From the NCBI RefSeq assembly GCF_008086175.1, contig NZ_VSKM01000008.1, positions 1 through 64,000 on the forward strand: a stretch of 64,000 nt of DNA, read 5' to 3'. Position 1 is the stretch's first letter; the number at the start of each line of letters is the position of its first letter. Source of the DNA: Bizionia saleffrena (GTDB lineage Bacteria > Bacteroidota > Bacteroidia > Flavobacteriales > Flavobacteriaceae). This document shows, in pieces, positions 8,045-18,702 of the stretch. The notes under the pieces are model-generated. The model had not been told where the DNA came from. It worked only from the letters and a program-made list of their open reading frames with translations, and searched no databases. A program made the translations under genes and the position numbers.

Positions 8045-8971
8045 TTACTGCACTTTTGTTTTTGGTTTATAGACAAACATAAAATACAGTCCGACTATTA
8101 TAAATGGGATACTTAACCATTGTCCGGTATTTAACAACCAATCGGCACGCTCTGCATTTTGAGCTTCTTTTATAAATTCTACAAAGAATCTTACGGTCCA
8201 TAACAACACTAAAAACAGTCCGAATAAAAAGCCAATTTGTTCCGATTTTTTTGTTTTCAAATAGAAAAACAATAATATAATGAATACGAAAATGTAACAA
8301 AATGCTTCGTATAATTGTGCCGGGTGTCTTAGCGGCACAGCCTCCAATAAAGATACAAATTGCGGATTATCGGTTACTGCGGCATACGCCTGCTTGTAGT
8401 TTTTAATTCCAGTAAGTTGCATAATTTCGCGTTTGCCATAAAATTCTTGCACAAATCGCACTCCAAAAGGAGAGTCGGTAATTTTACCTATAATCTCAGA
8501 ATTAAGAAAGTTACCAATACGTATAAAAACAGCCCCAGACGCTACAGGAATCACGATACGATCTAAGATCCACATTAAGGACTTATACTTGTATTTGCGA
8601 CGGTATAAATACATACCAATAACAATACCTATAGCTGCACCGTGACTTGCTAATCCAGAAAATCCTGAGAATTCGAATTCTGGAACGAAATGAAACGGTA
8701 AAAACACACTAAAGAAATCTTGAGAGAATAATTCTGGCTGATAAAAGATAACGTGTCCTAAACGCGCTCCCAACATTGTCGCTAGAACGGTATAAATAAA
8801 TAAGGGATCTAAATATTCTATTTTTATTTTTTCTCTTATAAAAATGCGCTTCATTACTTGCCAGCCTACAATAAAGGCGGTAACCCACATTAAACTGTAG
8901 AAATGAATTTTAAAATTACCTACGATGTCTATTCCCGTAATAGGATTCCAGTCGATTGTTAATAAGTGCAT
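8045..8971 (-). CDS. lgt: Prolipoprotein diacylglyceryl transferase
   Basis: An inner-membrane enzyme that transfers diacylglycerol from phosphatidylglycerol to the lipobox cysteine of prolipoproteins. It has 308 residues and about seven hydrophobic segments. Signatures are the SGLASHGAAIGI segment and the Lgt motif RIGNFLNSEIIGKITDSPFG, with HPAQLYEAF further on. The length is slightly above the E. coli enzyme because of a loop near 175-200. It is essential in many Gram-negative bacteria. It lies upstream of, and nearly touching, the DUF192 lipoprotein gene. Confidence 0.97.
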   Translation of the reverse strand: MHLLTIDWNPITGIDIVGNFKIHFYSLMWVTAFIVGWQVMKRIFIREKIKIEYLDPLFIYTVLATMLGARLGHVIFYQPELFSQDFFSVFLPFHFVPEFEFSGFSGLASHGAAIGIVIGMYLYRRKYKYKSLMWILDRIVIPVASGAVFIRIGNFLNSEIIGKITDSPFGVRFVQEFYGKREIMQLTGIKNYKQAYAAVTDNPQFVSLLEAVPLRHPAQLYEAFCYIFVFIILLFFYLKTKKSEQIGFLFGLFLVLLWTVRFFVEFIKEAQNAERADWLLNTGQWLSIPFIIVGLYFMFVYKPKTKVQ

Positions 8972-9287
8972 AGATGTATTTTTAGGTTTGTAAATATAGC
9001 ATTTACAGATAATTTATTACGGTTTCTTACCAAAGGATTAACGATAATTATTATCTGTGTTATGGATTATGCTTTCATTAATTATTAATAGTTTTATAAA
9101 TAGCGGTTTTATTACGGATTACCCCTTCATTTTTAATTTTATAAACAGGTATTCGTTATTACTACGCCACAGAGCGATTGTTTAAGCGCTTCCAGTGTTT
9201 CTTTGGTCAGTGAACCGCGAAATCCCTTATTTTTACTAGTAATTGCAACGTCATACCCAAAACACAGCCATTAAAATTAAGATACAA
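8972..9287. other. Gap between lgt and secDF with a possible gene fragment
   Basis: No intact gene was found. On the minus strand, about 9143-9258 reads TSKNKGFRGSLTKETLEALK, which looks like protein, ending at a TAA and lacking a start. It may be the tail of a decayed gene. The remainder is AT-rich and presumably carries the lgt promoter. Confidence 0.35.
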
Positions 9288-9322
9288 AAAAGCCTTTCAA
9301 GAACAGATCTTGAAAGGCTTTT
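9288..9322 (-). terminator. secDF terminator
   Basis: Perfect 15-bp arms AAAAGCCTTTCAAGA and TCTTGAAAGGCTTTT surround a 5-nt loop. On the minus strand a run of six T follows. It lies 22 nt after the secDF stop. Confidence 0.9.
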
Positions 9323-9343
9323 GTATTTTAAAACTTAGAATTC

Positions 9344-12300
9344 TTAAGCGTTTAACTCAGTGTTTTCTTCTGTTTCTACTTCTTTATCTTTTAATGCATT
9401 CGCTGTATCTCCTTTTTTAACTGAATCGTACATTATAGGTGTTGCAATAAATAATGATGAGTACGTACCTACAATTACACCAACAATTAAGGCGAACATA
9501 AATCCTCTAATTGATTCTCCTCCAAAAATGAAGATAGTTAATAACACGACTAATGTTGTTAACGATGTATTTAAGGTTCTACTTAAAGTACTACTTAAAG
9601 ATCTATCTATAACCTCATCGAATGTCCAAGAAGTGTGCTCGTTAAAGAATTCTCTAATTCTATCGAATACTACCACGGTATCATTTAAAGAGTAACCAAT
9701 TACGGTAAGGATCGCTGCGATAAACGCTTGATCTATCTCTAAAGAGAATGGCATAAACTTGTAGGTTAAAGAGAATACTCCTAATAGTATTAATACATCG
9801 TGGAAAACTGCTGCTACCGCACCAAGTGAGAATTGCCATCTTTTAAAACGAAATAATATATATAAGAACACGACCACTAACGATCCTATTACAGCCCAGA
9901 AAGACTCTTTTTTAATGTCGTCGGCAATGGTTGGACTTACCTTATATTTCTTCATTAAACCAGCCGTTTTAGATTCTTTATTTTCAATAAAGCTTGGGTA
10001 GTCCATACCATTTAGGTAAGGCTGTAAAGCATTAAATAAAGACATTCTTATTTCTTCGTCTGCTTGTTGTGAAGATTCGTTAACTCTAAATTTAGTAGTA
10101 ATTTTTAATTGGTTATCGTCTCCAAAGGTTTTAGCATCGGCACTACCAAAAACAGCGTCGTCTGATAACAGATCAGTAATTTCCGTTGCGCTAACAGGCT
10201 GATCGAATCGCACTTGATACGTTCTACCTCCAACAAAATCGACACCTTGATCTAAACCATTTGTAAAGAAAGAAACTAAACTTACTAAAATCATTACCGT
10301 AGAGATACCATAAGCTATTTTACGTTTCTTAAGGAAACTTACATTAATACCTCTAAATAAGTTTTTAGTAACTCCTGTAGAGAAGCTTAATTTTCCACCT
10401 CTTGCATCGTACCAGTCAATTAATAATCTGGTGATGAAAATAGCTGTAAATAATGAGGTACAAATACCTATTAATAACGTTGTTGCAAACCCTTTAATTG
10501 GCCCTGTACCAAATAAGAATAAAATTAAAGCGGTTAAACCTGTTGTAATGTTAGCATCTAAAATTGAAGATAATGCATTACTAAAACCGTCTTTAATAGC
10601 CGTTTTTTGGTCTTTACCTTTATAGAGTTCCTCTCGAATACGTTCAAAAATAAGCACGTTCGCATCGACCGCCATACCAATAGTTAATACTATACCGGCA
10701 ATACCAGGCAAGGTTAATACAGCTCCTAATCCTGATAAAATACCGAAGATTAATAGAATATTTAATAACATTGCAATATCTGCAAATACTCCTGCTTTAC
10801 CGTAGTAAAAGAACATCCAGATTAATACTAATGTTAACGCAATTATAAAAGACATTGTACCACTCTCGATAGCTTCTTTACCTAATGTTGGTCCAATCTC
10901 ATCCGATTGAATTATCTCCGCTTTTGCAGGTAAACGACCGGCACGTAAAACGTTTGCTAAATCGGTTGCTTCGTTCAATGTAAAGTTTCCTGAAATCTCT
11001 GAACGTCCGCCGGCAATTTTACCATTGTTAATTCCTGGTGCAGAATACACGACGTTATCTAATACAATAGCAATCTGGCTTCCCGTTTTAGAGGCTTTAT
11101 CGGTCATTTCTTCCCAAATTTTAGAGCCTTGAGCATTCATTTGCATCGTTACTGTTGGCTTGTTCGACGGGCTGTAAGATTGGCGTGCGTCGTCTACCAC
11201 TCCTCCGCCTAACGGTGGAATGTTGTCTCTGGTTCCTTTTAATACATATAATTCTGTTAGCTCGCTATTTGGTGCTGGTTTACCAAATACGAATTTTACA
11301 TCTTTAAGTTCTGTTGGCAATAAAGCTTTTACCTCACGCTTTTTTAATATTGAATATACTTTAGCACTATCTGCTATGTTAAATTGATAAACGATTGGTC
11401 CGCCTTGGTAGCCTGGTCCTTTTACTAAATCTAATAATGGATTTACTTCTTTAGTTGATGTATCTTCCTCTCCTGTAAGATCACCAATAATATCATCGGT
11501 AGCGTCTTCAGTGCTCTCTTGTGCTACTGTTTCTTCTCCTTCTACTTGGTTTTCTGCTTTTATCTCGTCTTTCAACAATGTATTTACATCATTAAAATAC
11601 TGAAAAAACTGCTCTCCTTTTAAAGTATCCCAGAATTCTAATTCTGCCGTACTTGTAATTAATTCTTTAGCACGCTCAACATCTTTAACCCCTGGTAACT
11701 CTACAAGAATACGCCCTGAAGTTCCTAAACGTTGAATGTTTGGAGACGCCACACCAAATTGGTCAATACGTGTACGCAATACTTGTAATGCAGAAGCGAT
11801 AGATTCGTTGATTTTTTGTGATAAAACAACTTTTACATCATCGTCCGACATTCCTCTTTTGATTTCACTTTCCAAAGAACGCGTTGCAAAAATATCTGGA
11901 GACGCTAATTTAGTATCGCCTTTAATAGCATCGAAAGCCGTGTAGAAATCGTCAATAAAGTCATTCTGACTGTCTTTCTGAAGTTCGGCAGCATCATCTA
12001 ATGCTTTGTTGAAAATAGGATCTTTACTATTGTTAGCCAATCCTTTTAAGATGTCTTTTACAGAGACTTGTAAAATTGCTTCTAAACCCCCTTTAAGGTC
12101 TAGTCCTAATTTCATCGAGTTTTCTTTAACATCTGCGTAAGTACTTCCTAAGAATACTTTCTCATTAGAGGCTGCTAACGAGTCCAAATAAACGACTTCG
12201 TAATCGTTAACTTTTTCTTTTCTGTCTTCTACTGAAGCATCAAATTTACTTTCCGCAATTGTTAATGCATCGCTCTCGATTGCACTATTTTTAAACGTGA

Positions 12301-12370
12301 AAGATAATTGGTAAAGACTTACCAATCCGAATAAAACTGCAAACAGCTTTATTAATCCTTTATTTTGCAT
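9344..12370 (-). CDS. secDF: Fused protein translocase subunit SecDF
   Basis: A 1008-residue inner-membrane protein that uses the proton gradient to help SecYEG export. The SecD half has an N-terminal membrane helix, the LGLDLKGGLEAIL motif, the first periplasmic domain (LRTRIDQFGVASPNIQRLG...ILVELPGV) and six helices. The SecF half begins near residue 690 (GVDFVGGRTYQVRF) and ends with another six helices (VIGYSLNDTVVVFDRIRE). An acidic insertion (about 265-315) is rich in Glu and Asp. SecDF fusion is normal in Bacteroidota. The C-terminal tail is acidic. Confidence 0.97.
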   Translation of the reverse strand: MQNKGLIKLFAVLFGLVSLYQLSFTFKNSAIESDALTIAESKFDASVEDRKEKVNDYEVVYLDSLAASNEKVFLGSTYADVKENSMKLGLDLKGGLEAILQVSVKDILKGLANNSKDPIFNKALDDAAELQKDSQNDFIDDFYTAFDAIKGDTKLASPDIFATRSLESEIKRGMSDDDVKVVLSQKINESIASALQVLRTRIDQFGVASPNIQRLGTSGRILVELPGVKDVERAKELITSTAELEFWDTLKGEQFFQYFNDVNTLLKDEIKAENQVEGEETVAQESTEDATDDIIGDLTGEEDTSTKEVNPLLDLVKGPGYQGGPIVYQFNIADSAKVYSILKKREVKALLPTELKDVKFVFGKPAPNSELTELYVLKGTRDNIPPLGGGVVDDARQSYSPSNKPTVTMQMNAQGSKIWEEMTDKASKTGSQIAIVLDNVVYSAPGINNGKIAGGRSEISGNFTLNEATDLANVLRAGRLPAKAEIIQSDEIGPTLGKEAIESGTMSFIIALTLVLIWMFFYYGKAGVFADIAMLLNILLIFGILSGLGAVLTLPGIAGIVLTIGMAVDANVLIFERIREELYKGKDQKTAIKDGFSNALSSILDANITTGLTALILFLFGTGPIKGFATTLLIGICTSLFTAIFITRLLIDWYDARGGKLSFSTGVTKNLFRGINVSFLKKRKIAYGISTVMILVSLVSFFTNGLDQGVDFVGGRTYQVRFDQPVSATEITDLLSDDAVFGSADAKTFGDDNQLKITTKFRVNESSQQADEEIRMSLFNALQPYLNGMDYPSFIENKESKTAGLMKKYKVSPTIADDIKKESFWAVIGSLVVVFLYILFRFKRWQFSLGAVAAVFHDVLILLGVFSLTYKFMPFSLEIDQAFIAAILTVIGYSLNDTVVVFDRIREFFNEHTSWTFDEVIDRSLSSTLSRTLNTSLTTLVVLLTIFIFGGESIRGFMFALIVGVIVGTYSSLFIATPIMYDSVKKGDTANALKDKEVETEENTELNA

Positions 12371-12408
12371 GGTGTTGTTATTTTATTGTCGGTTTTTTTT
12401 AGAACGAG

Positions 12409-12439
12409 CAAATATAGAATTTACATCGAGATTCGACAA
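12409..12439 (-). promoter_or_regulatory. secDF promoter
   Basis: On the minus strand, TTG (12437-12439), a 20-nt spacer, then TATATTTG (12409-12416) match the Bacteroidota TTG...TAnnTTTG promoter. It lies 38 nt before the secDF ATG. Confidence 0.75.
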
Positions 12440-12526
12440 TTATTTTAATAATTAAATAGGGTGTTTTCGCTTTTATAAAATAATTTTAAAAGCTCAATTT
12501 TAAAGTAGAAAAGCACTTTTATGTGT

Positions 12527-13150
12527 TTACGCGCTTCTAGAATAAGAGGGTCCGGCACGAACTTCTGGAATAGTATATAAACCTTTGTTTAAAGTATAGA
12601 CAATGGTAGTATTTATTTTGTAAGCTACGGCTTCAGTTTCCGATGTCAAGTTACTATATTCTTGCCCTAAAAACGAACTAAAAGTAGGACTGTTAAACCG
12701 TTCTAAATCGCGTTTTTCGTTAACGACAAGCGTTCCTTTTAAATCTATTTCTGAATCTAAATTGCGAGTAATTTCATAAACATCTACATGGTAATGATTA
12801 GATGTTTTCTCTAATGGAATACCACTATTGGGTTGATTAGAGTTCGCGATATCTATTGATAATGACGATGGCGTACCTAGTATTTTTTTAATACGCGCTA
12901 CGTTTGAAGCACTATAATAAGTGATCGTGTATTTCCCGTTAGACTCAGCATGCACCTGAATCGCGTAAACACCTAATTCTTGTAATTGTTTTTTTACTAA
13001 TATAATCGTTTTTTCAGCTTCGTTAGCCGAAACGTGTGCGCTATTAAACTCTAGAACGAGTTCTTGATTAGGGATAACAGTGTCGTCCCTAAAAACCCCA
13101 ATACAGGCAAGGACAAGTAATAAGACACTAAAACACCAATTAGCTTTCAT
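12527..13150 (-). CDS. Exported protein of unknown function next to secDF
   Basis: 207 residues from the ATG at 13150. A longer frame reaching 13219 runs back into the preceding terminator and is rejected. The N-terminus has a hydrophobic segment (CFSVLLLVLACIGVF). Residues about 40-95 (ANEAEKTIILVKKQLQELGV, then YAIQVHAESNGKYTITYYSA and ARIKKILG) have the look of the SecD periplasmic P1 fold, where AxxxxxxLxxRLxxLGV is followed by a strand and a residue-pair helix. That likeness is my inference. It is 156 nt upstream of secDF on the same strand, although secDF has its own promoter. Confidence 0.75.
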   Translation of the reverse strand: MKANWCFSVLLLVLACIGVFRDDTVIPNQELVLEFNSAHVSANEAEKTIILVKKQLQELGVYAIQVHAESNGKYTITYYSASNVARIKKILGTPSSLSIDIANSNQPNSGIPLEKTSNHYHVDVYEITRNLDSEIDLKGTLVVNEKRDLERFNSPTFSSFLGQEYSNLTSETEAVAYKINTTIVYTLNKGLYTIPEVRAGPSYSRSA

Positions 13151-13209
13151 GTGCCAAATATATGATATACAGCAAGAAATGACAATACAATTACTGTTTT
13201 TTATACAAA

Positions 13210-13237
13210 AAAAGAGCAACCAAATAGTTGCTCTTTT
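13210..13237 (-). terminator. Terminator after the DUF4412 gene
   Basis: AAAAGAGCAAC and GTTGCTCTTTT are perfect 11-bp arms around a 6-nt loop, with T-rich flanks. It lies 29 nt after the stop at 13266. Confidence 0.88.
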
Positions 13238-13265
13238 AATAGTCTTTTATATAGAATAGACTGTT

Positions 13266-13919
13266 TTATTGCTTCATTTCTGTATAGCCTTCTGGGGGTG
13301 TCATATTAAATTTATCGCTAGAAACAGCTTCTTCCTTAATTTCTGTTACCGTATTTTCGATAGTAATATTTTTTCCCATCTGACTCATATTTAATACAAA
13401 ATACATTGGAAACCCTTCAATTTTATCGCCATACATTTGTGATTGTTGCGAATAGGCCGTAATACTTTTAGTGGTGTAAAGCGTCATCTCTACAGTTTGT
13501 CCTCCTGCCGTCATAATCACATCGTAACCCTCACACTCGTAACCTAAAACTGTTTTTTTATCATCTCTATTTGTTACCTCAATATTTTCTACTTGTGCCG
13601 CTTTAGAATCTGTACTCATCTCCATATAGCTTTTACCGCTCATAGGGTTATCCATTAGCATTAACATCTTTTTGGTCTCCGTATCAGTAATAGTAACGAC
13701 GTCTCCCGTCATCGGGCTAGACACTTCCGATCTTGATTTCTTCTCTTTAATGTAAGTTGTTGTCACCACTTCTCCAACCATTGCTAATTGCGAGTTCATA
13801 GCTTCATCGTCACTAGACATTGTTTGCGTTGATATAACGGTACCTTCCGTTAGTTTATCTTGTGCAAAACTGGTAAAACTTAACGTAACTGCTAACAGTA
13901 ATAATATTGATTTTTTCAT
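13266..13919 (-). CDS. DUF4412 family exported protein
   Basis: A 217-residue protein with a signal peptide (MKKSILLLLAVTLSFTSFA, then QDK). The mature part is a beta-rich DUF4412-like domain, recognised by KKSRSEVSSPMTGDVVTITD, KTVLGYECEGYDVIMTAGGQ and the terminal FNMTPPEGYTEMKQ. Related proteins sit in the periplasm or outer membrane of Bacteroidota, and their function is unknown. It is rich in Met and Thr. It has its own terminator and lies between mdh and the secDF-neighbour gene. Confidence 0.82.
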   Translation of the reverse strand: MKKSILLLLAVTLSFTSFAQDKLTEGTVISTQTMSSDDEAMNSQLAMVGEVVTTTYIKEKKSRSEVSSPMTGDVVTITDTETKKMLMLMDNPMSGKSYMEMSTDSKAAQVENIEVTNRDDKKTVLGYECEGYDVIMTAGGQTVEMTLYTTKSITAYSQQSQMYGDKIEGFPMYFVLNMSQMGKNITIENTVTEIKEEAVSSDKFNMTPPEGYTEMKQ

Positions 13920-14048
13920 CTTATTCTAATTTTTCCGTGTTTAAGTATTATTATTTGATTTAGTTGGCAACAATAATACCAAAAATTTTTCAATTTCTTT
14001 TTAAGACTGTTAAATTATCTTTTAAAAAGAGGTCCTCTATAACTACAA

Positions 14049-14082
14049 AAACACCTTAAAGATTTAAAACCTTAAGGTGTTT
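14049..14082 (-). terminator. mdh terminator
   Basis: AAACACCTTAA and TTAAGGTGTTT are 11-bp arms around a 12-nt loop, 23 nt after the mdh stop. The arms share the core AAACACCTT with the gyrB terminator. Confidence 0.85.
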
Positions 14083-14104
14083 CTTTATATAATTAGAAAA
14101 CCGA

Positions 14105-15031
14105 CTATAGTTCTAATAAACCATTCGTCGCTTTTACACCTTTAGCACTTTCTTGCATATGCGCTTTTTCGGCATCGCTTAATTTAATTTCTACGATACT
14201 TTCAATACCATTTTTACCTAAAATAACTGGCACACCAATACATAAATCATTTAAACCGTATTCACCTTCTAATAACGTTGAACATGGGAACATTTTCTTT
14301 TGGTCGCAAGCAATTGCTTGTACTAAACCAGAGACTGCTGCACCTGGTGCGTACCAAGCTGACGTTCCTAATAATTTAGTTAATGTTGCGCCTCCAACCT
14401 TAGTGTCTTCTGTTACTTGCTCTAAACGTTCTTTAGACAAGAATTCTGTTACTTTAATACTGTTTCTAGTGGCGTGCGCTGTTAATGGCACCATACCTTT
14501 GTCGCTATGTCCACCAATTACCATTCCGTCTACATCACTAATAGGGGCGTTTAAAGCTTCAGCTAATCTGTATTTAAAACGTGCAGAATCTAAAGCACCA
14601 CCCATTCCGATGATTCTATTTTTAGGTAATCCTGTTGTTTTATGCACTAAATATGTCATTGTATCCATTGGGTTACTTACCACAATGATTATTGTATTTG
14701 GAGAATGCGTGATTAAGCTAGCCGATACTGTTTTAACAATCCCTGCATTGATACCAATTAATTCCTCACGAGTCATTCCTGGTTTTCTAGGAATTCCCGA
14801 TGTTATAACACAAATATCACTATCTGCTGTTTTAGAATAATCGTTAGTGCTTCCGGTAATTTTAGTATCGAAACTATTTAAAGAAGCTGTCTGCATTAAA
14901 TCCATTGCTTTACCTTCAGCAAAACCTTCTTTAATATCTAGTATAACAACTTCACTTGCAAAATCTTTAATGGCGATGTATTCTGCACAACTTGCACCTA
15001 CTGCACCTGCTCCAACTACTGTTACTTTCAT
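14105..15031 (-). CDS. mdh: Malate dehydrogenase (LDH-like type)
   Basis: It oxidises malate to oxaloacetate with NAD+ in the TCA cycle. The 308-residue length is normal for the LDH-like MDH group. The NAD-binding GAGAVGASCAEYIA is at residues 7-20 and Asp32 is in VVILDI. The substrate loop is IPRKPGMTREEL, followed by VVSNPMDTMTYL and the arginine segment MGGALDSARFKYRLAE; the catalytic His is in VIGGHSDKGMVPL. A single-gene unit with its own -7 element and terminator. Citrate synthase is also in this window. Confidence 0.96.
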   Translation of the reverse strand: MKVTVVGAGAVGASCAEYIAIKDFASEVVILDIKEGFAEGKAMDLMQTASLNSFDTKITGSTNDYSKTADSDICVITSGIPRKPGMTREELIGINAGIVKTVSASLITHSPNTIIIVVSNPMDTMTYLVHKTTGLPKNRIIGMGGALDSARFKYRLAEALNAPISDVDGMVIGGHSDKGMVPLTAHATRNSIKVTEFLSKERLEQVTEDTKVGGATLTKLLGTSAWYAPGAAVSGLVQAIACDQKKMFPCSTLLEGEYGLNDLCIGVPVILGKNGIESIVEIKLSDAEKAHMQESAKGVKATNGLLEL

Positions 15032-15068
15032 TTGTATTATATTTTAGTTTGTGTTAAATTTTATCCTC

Positions 15069-15076
15069 CAAATTTA
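15069..15076 (-). promoter_or_regulatory. mdh -7 element
   Basis: TAAATTTG on the minus strand is a perfect TAnnTTTG, 37 nt before the mdh ATG. No clear -33 TTG is at the usual distance. Confidence 0.55.
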
Positions 15077-15114
15077 AGAAATTCTTAGGACGTATGTATT
15101 TTTTTAAGAAAGTT

Positions 15115-16128
15115 TTAAAAGCCGAAAGTCATTCCTAACGAGGCGCTACTAAAATCGGCAATTGTATAGGCTGCATTTACACTAAAGAAACCAAGTTTTA
15201 CATTTGCTCCCAAAGTTCCAATAATACCGCTAGTGTCTGATTCTACTGAAAACGGATCTACAATTTCTTTAGAAAACAAAATCCCATCAGAGACGCGATA
15301 GGTTCCTAATAAGTCCGTTTTATTTTTTCCATCTAAATACCCTACAGAACCGTACACATTAAATAGTTTTAAATTTGTCCCTACTAATAGTTGGTACAAC
15401 ATTGTGTGAGTTTGTGTTTCCACGCGTTGGTTTTCACCCTCTACTGTACTTGTATTCACTAAATCGTATGTTCCGTTTAATTGGGTATAAGCAATTAATC
15501 CAGAAACAGCCACCGGAAATAATTTATCGGAAGGTAGCCAAGAAGTAAACTCCTGCTGAAGACCAAAACCAAATAAGCCGGCCTCTACATCTTGTTGATT
15601 TATTTTAGGAAAATAACGTGCTTTTACTTCGGTACCTTTAAAAGGCGAAAAACTTCCTTGTAAAAACACCGTCGGAATTAAATTTATATTTGCAGATCCT
15701 ATTCCTGTTGGCAAAACAATATCTGTGGTTTGTTCCCCAAACAACGGATCGTCGTAAGTAATTTCGACAATAATATCCTGATCGTTATGTCCCAATGCAG
15801 TTGCAACAGGTTTTGATGCACTCCCATCTTTAAAACGTATATTTTCGTAATCGGAAGCGGTCATTATAAACTTTTTATCTTCATCGTTTATAAAGGTTGC
15901 ATTTCCAATAATGGATAATGAGAAGCCAAGTCGTTTCGGTGCTTTCGCACTGTTAGACCAATTGTTATTGATGCCGTAAGCTAAACCATCGTTTGCTGGT
16001 TTAATATAGCGTTCTGAAAATTGTTTGGTATCGTCTATACCAGCCGCCAATAATTCGTTTAAGTTTTCCTGGGCCGTTACAAAATGCACAGACGCCAATG
16101 TAATAAGAAATAGAAAAGGGGTTTTCAT
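15115..16128 (-). CDS. DUF6588 family outer-membrane-like protein
   Basis: 337 residues with a signal peptide (MKTPFLFLITLASVHFVTA, then QENLNELL). The segment DDTKQFSERYIKPANDGLAYGINNNW and the alternating hydrophobic strands that follow fit the DUF6588 family, predicted beta-barrels of Bacteroidota with unknown role. The C-terminus ends in an aromatic residue (SLGMTFGF), as outer-membrane barrels do. It lies between mdh and gyrB on the same strand but has its own -7 element. Confidence 0.75.
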   Translation of the reverse strand: MKTPFLFLITLASVHFVTAQENLNELLAAGIDDTKQFSERYIKPANDGLAYGINNNWSNSAKAPKRLGFSLSIIGNATFINDEDKKFIMTASDYENIRFKDGSASKPVATALGHNDQDIIVEITYDDPLFGEQTTDIVLPTGIGSANINLIPTVFLQGSFSPFKGTEVKARYFPKINQQDVEAGLFGFGLQQEFTSWLPSDKLFPVAVSGLIAYTQLNGTYDLVNTSTVEGENQRVETQTHTMLYQLLVGTNLKLFNVYGSVGYLDGKNKTDLLGTYRVSDGILFSKEIVDPFSVESDTSGIIGTLGANVKLGFFSVNAAYTIADFSSASLGMTFGF

Positions 16129-16153
16129 AAATTTTATTTTTTTTATAATATAA

Positions 16154-16161
16154 CAAAAGTA
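16154..16161 (-). promoter_or_regulatory. -7 element of the DUF6588 gene
   Basis: TACTTTTG on the minus strand matches TAnnTTTG and lies 25 nt before the ATG at 16128. Confidence 0.5.
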
Positions 16162-16219
16162 AACGTTAGATAGTGATTATAACTCGTTTAGCTTATTTTT
16201 TATTTTTAAATATAAATAA

Positions 16220-16256
16220 AAAAACACCTTAAGCACATAAGACGAAAGGTGTTTTT
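16220..16256 (-). terminator. gyrB terminator
   Basis: AAAAACACCTT and AAGGTGTTTTT arms surround a 15-nt loop with T-rich flanks, 20 nt after the gyrB stop. The AAACACCTT core is shared with the mdh terminator. Confidence 0.82.
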
Positions 16257-16275
16257 AAAAAGTATGTATTACTAA

Positions 16276-18243
<1,968 letters not shown>

Positions 18244-18333
18244 CTAATAGTCCTTTTTTGAAAACCCCATTTTCTGCAACGGGAGTCCTTTTATGCGCTA
18301 TTACAATGTCTTAAAACAGTGTGTCCTTAACAT

Positions 18334-18362
18334 AAAAAAAGGAGGCTTAAGGCATCCTTTTG
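18334..18362 (-). terminator. Terminator-like hairpin in the gyrB leader
   Basis: On the minus strand AAAAGGA and TCCTTTT pair around an 11-nt loop and are followed by more T. It sits between a perfect -7 element and the gyrB start, so it could be an attenuator or the end of an upstream transcript. Confidence 0.4.
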
Positions 18363-18370
18363 AACACCAC

Positions 18371-18378
18371 CAAATATA
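18371..18378 (-). promoter_or_regulatory. Possible gyrB -7 element
   Basis: TATATTTG on the minus strand is a perfect TAnnTTTG and would give a leader of about 140 nt before gyrB. No -33 TTG lies at a normal distance. Confidence 0.45.
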
Positions 18379-18702
18379 CGCAATTTCGAGATGGTTTTAA
18401 AGCTTTTTATGGAAAGCTCCCTGTTTTTATTAACAATTATTAATTTAAAGAAAGTCGCTTAAATCGACTAAAACACATCTTAAATTGAATAGTGACTTGT
18501 TTTTAATTATTCTGAAAACTAAAAATTTAAAAACGAGCTAAAAAGACAAGTTTTGGAGCTCCCAACCTTAATAAAAAGATCTACAGACGGGAGTATTACG
18601 ACTGAAAAACGCTAAAAAAGAGAAGGAATAAAACCTTTTACAAGGGTCTCTTCTCAAAGCATTCCTCTTCAATTTATTTCTCGGGAACGACGGAGTGAAT
18701 CA

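Noticed and set aside
7551-8971. Inversion of lgt-DUF192 relative to yidD
   Set aside because: Convergent placement could be ancestral; nothing at the junctions shows an inversion.
9360-12000. Plus-strand frames inside secDF
   Set aside because: Antisense shadows of a well-supported 1008-residue gene, with no motif or start signal.
13151-13219. N-terminal extension of the secDF-neighbour protein
   Set aside because: The extra 23 codons overlap the preceding transcription terminator and are Cys/Ile-rich; the ATG at 13150 gives a normal export signal.
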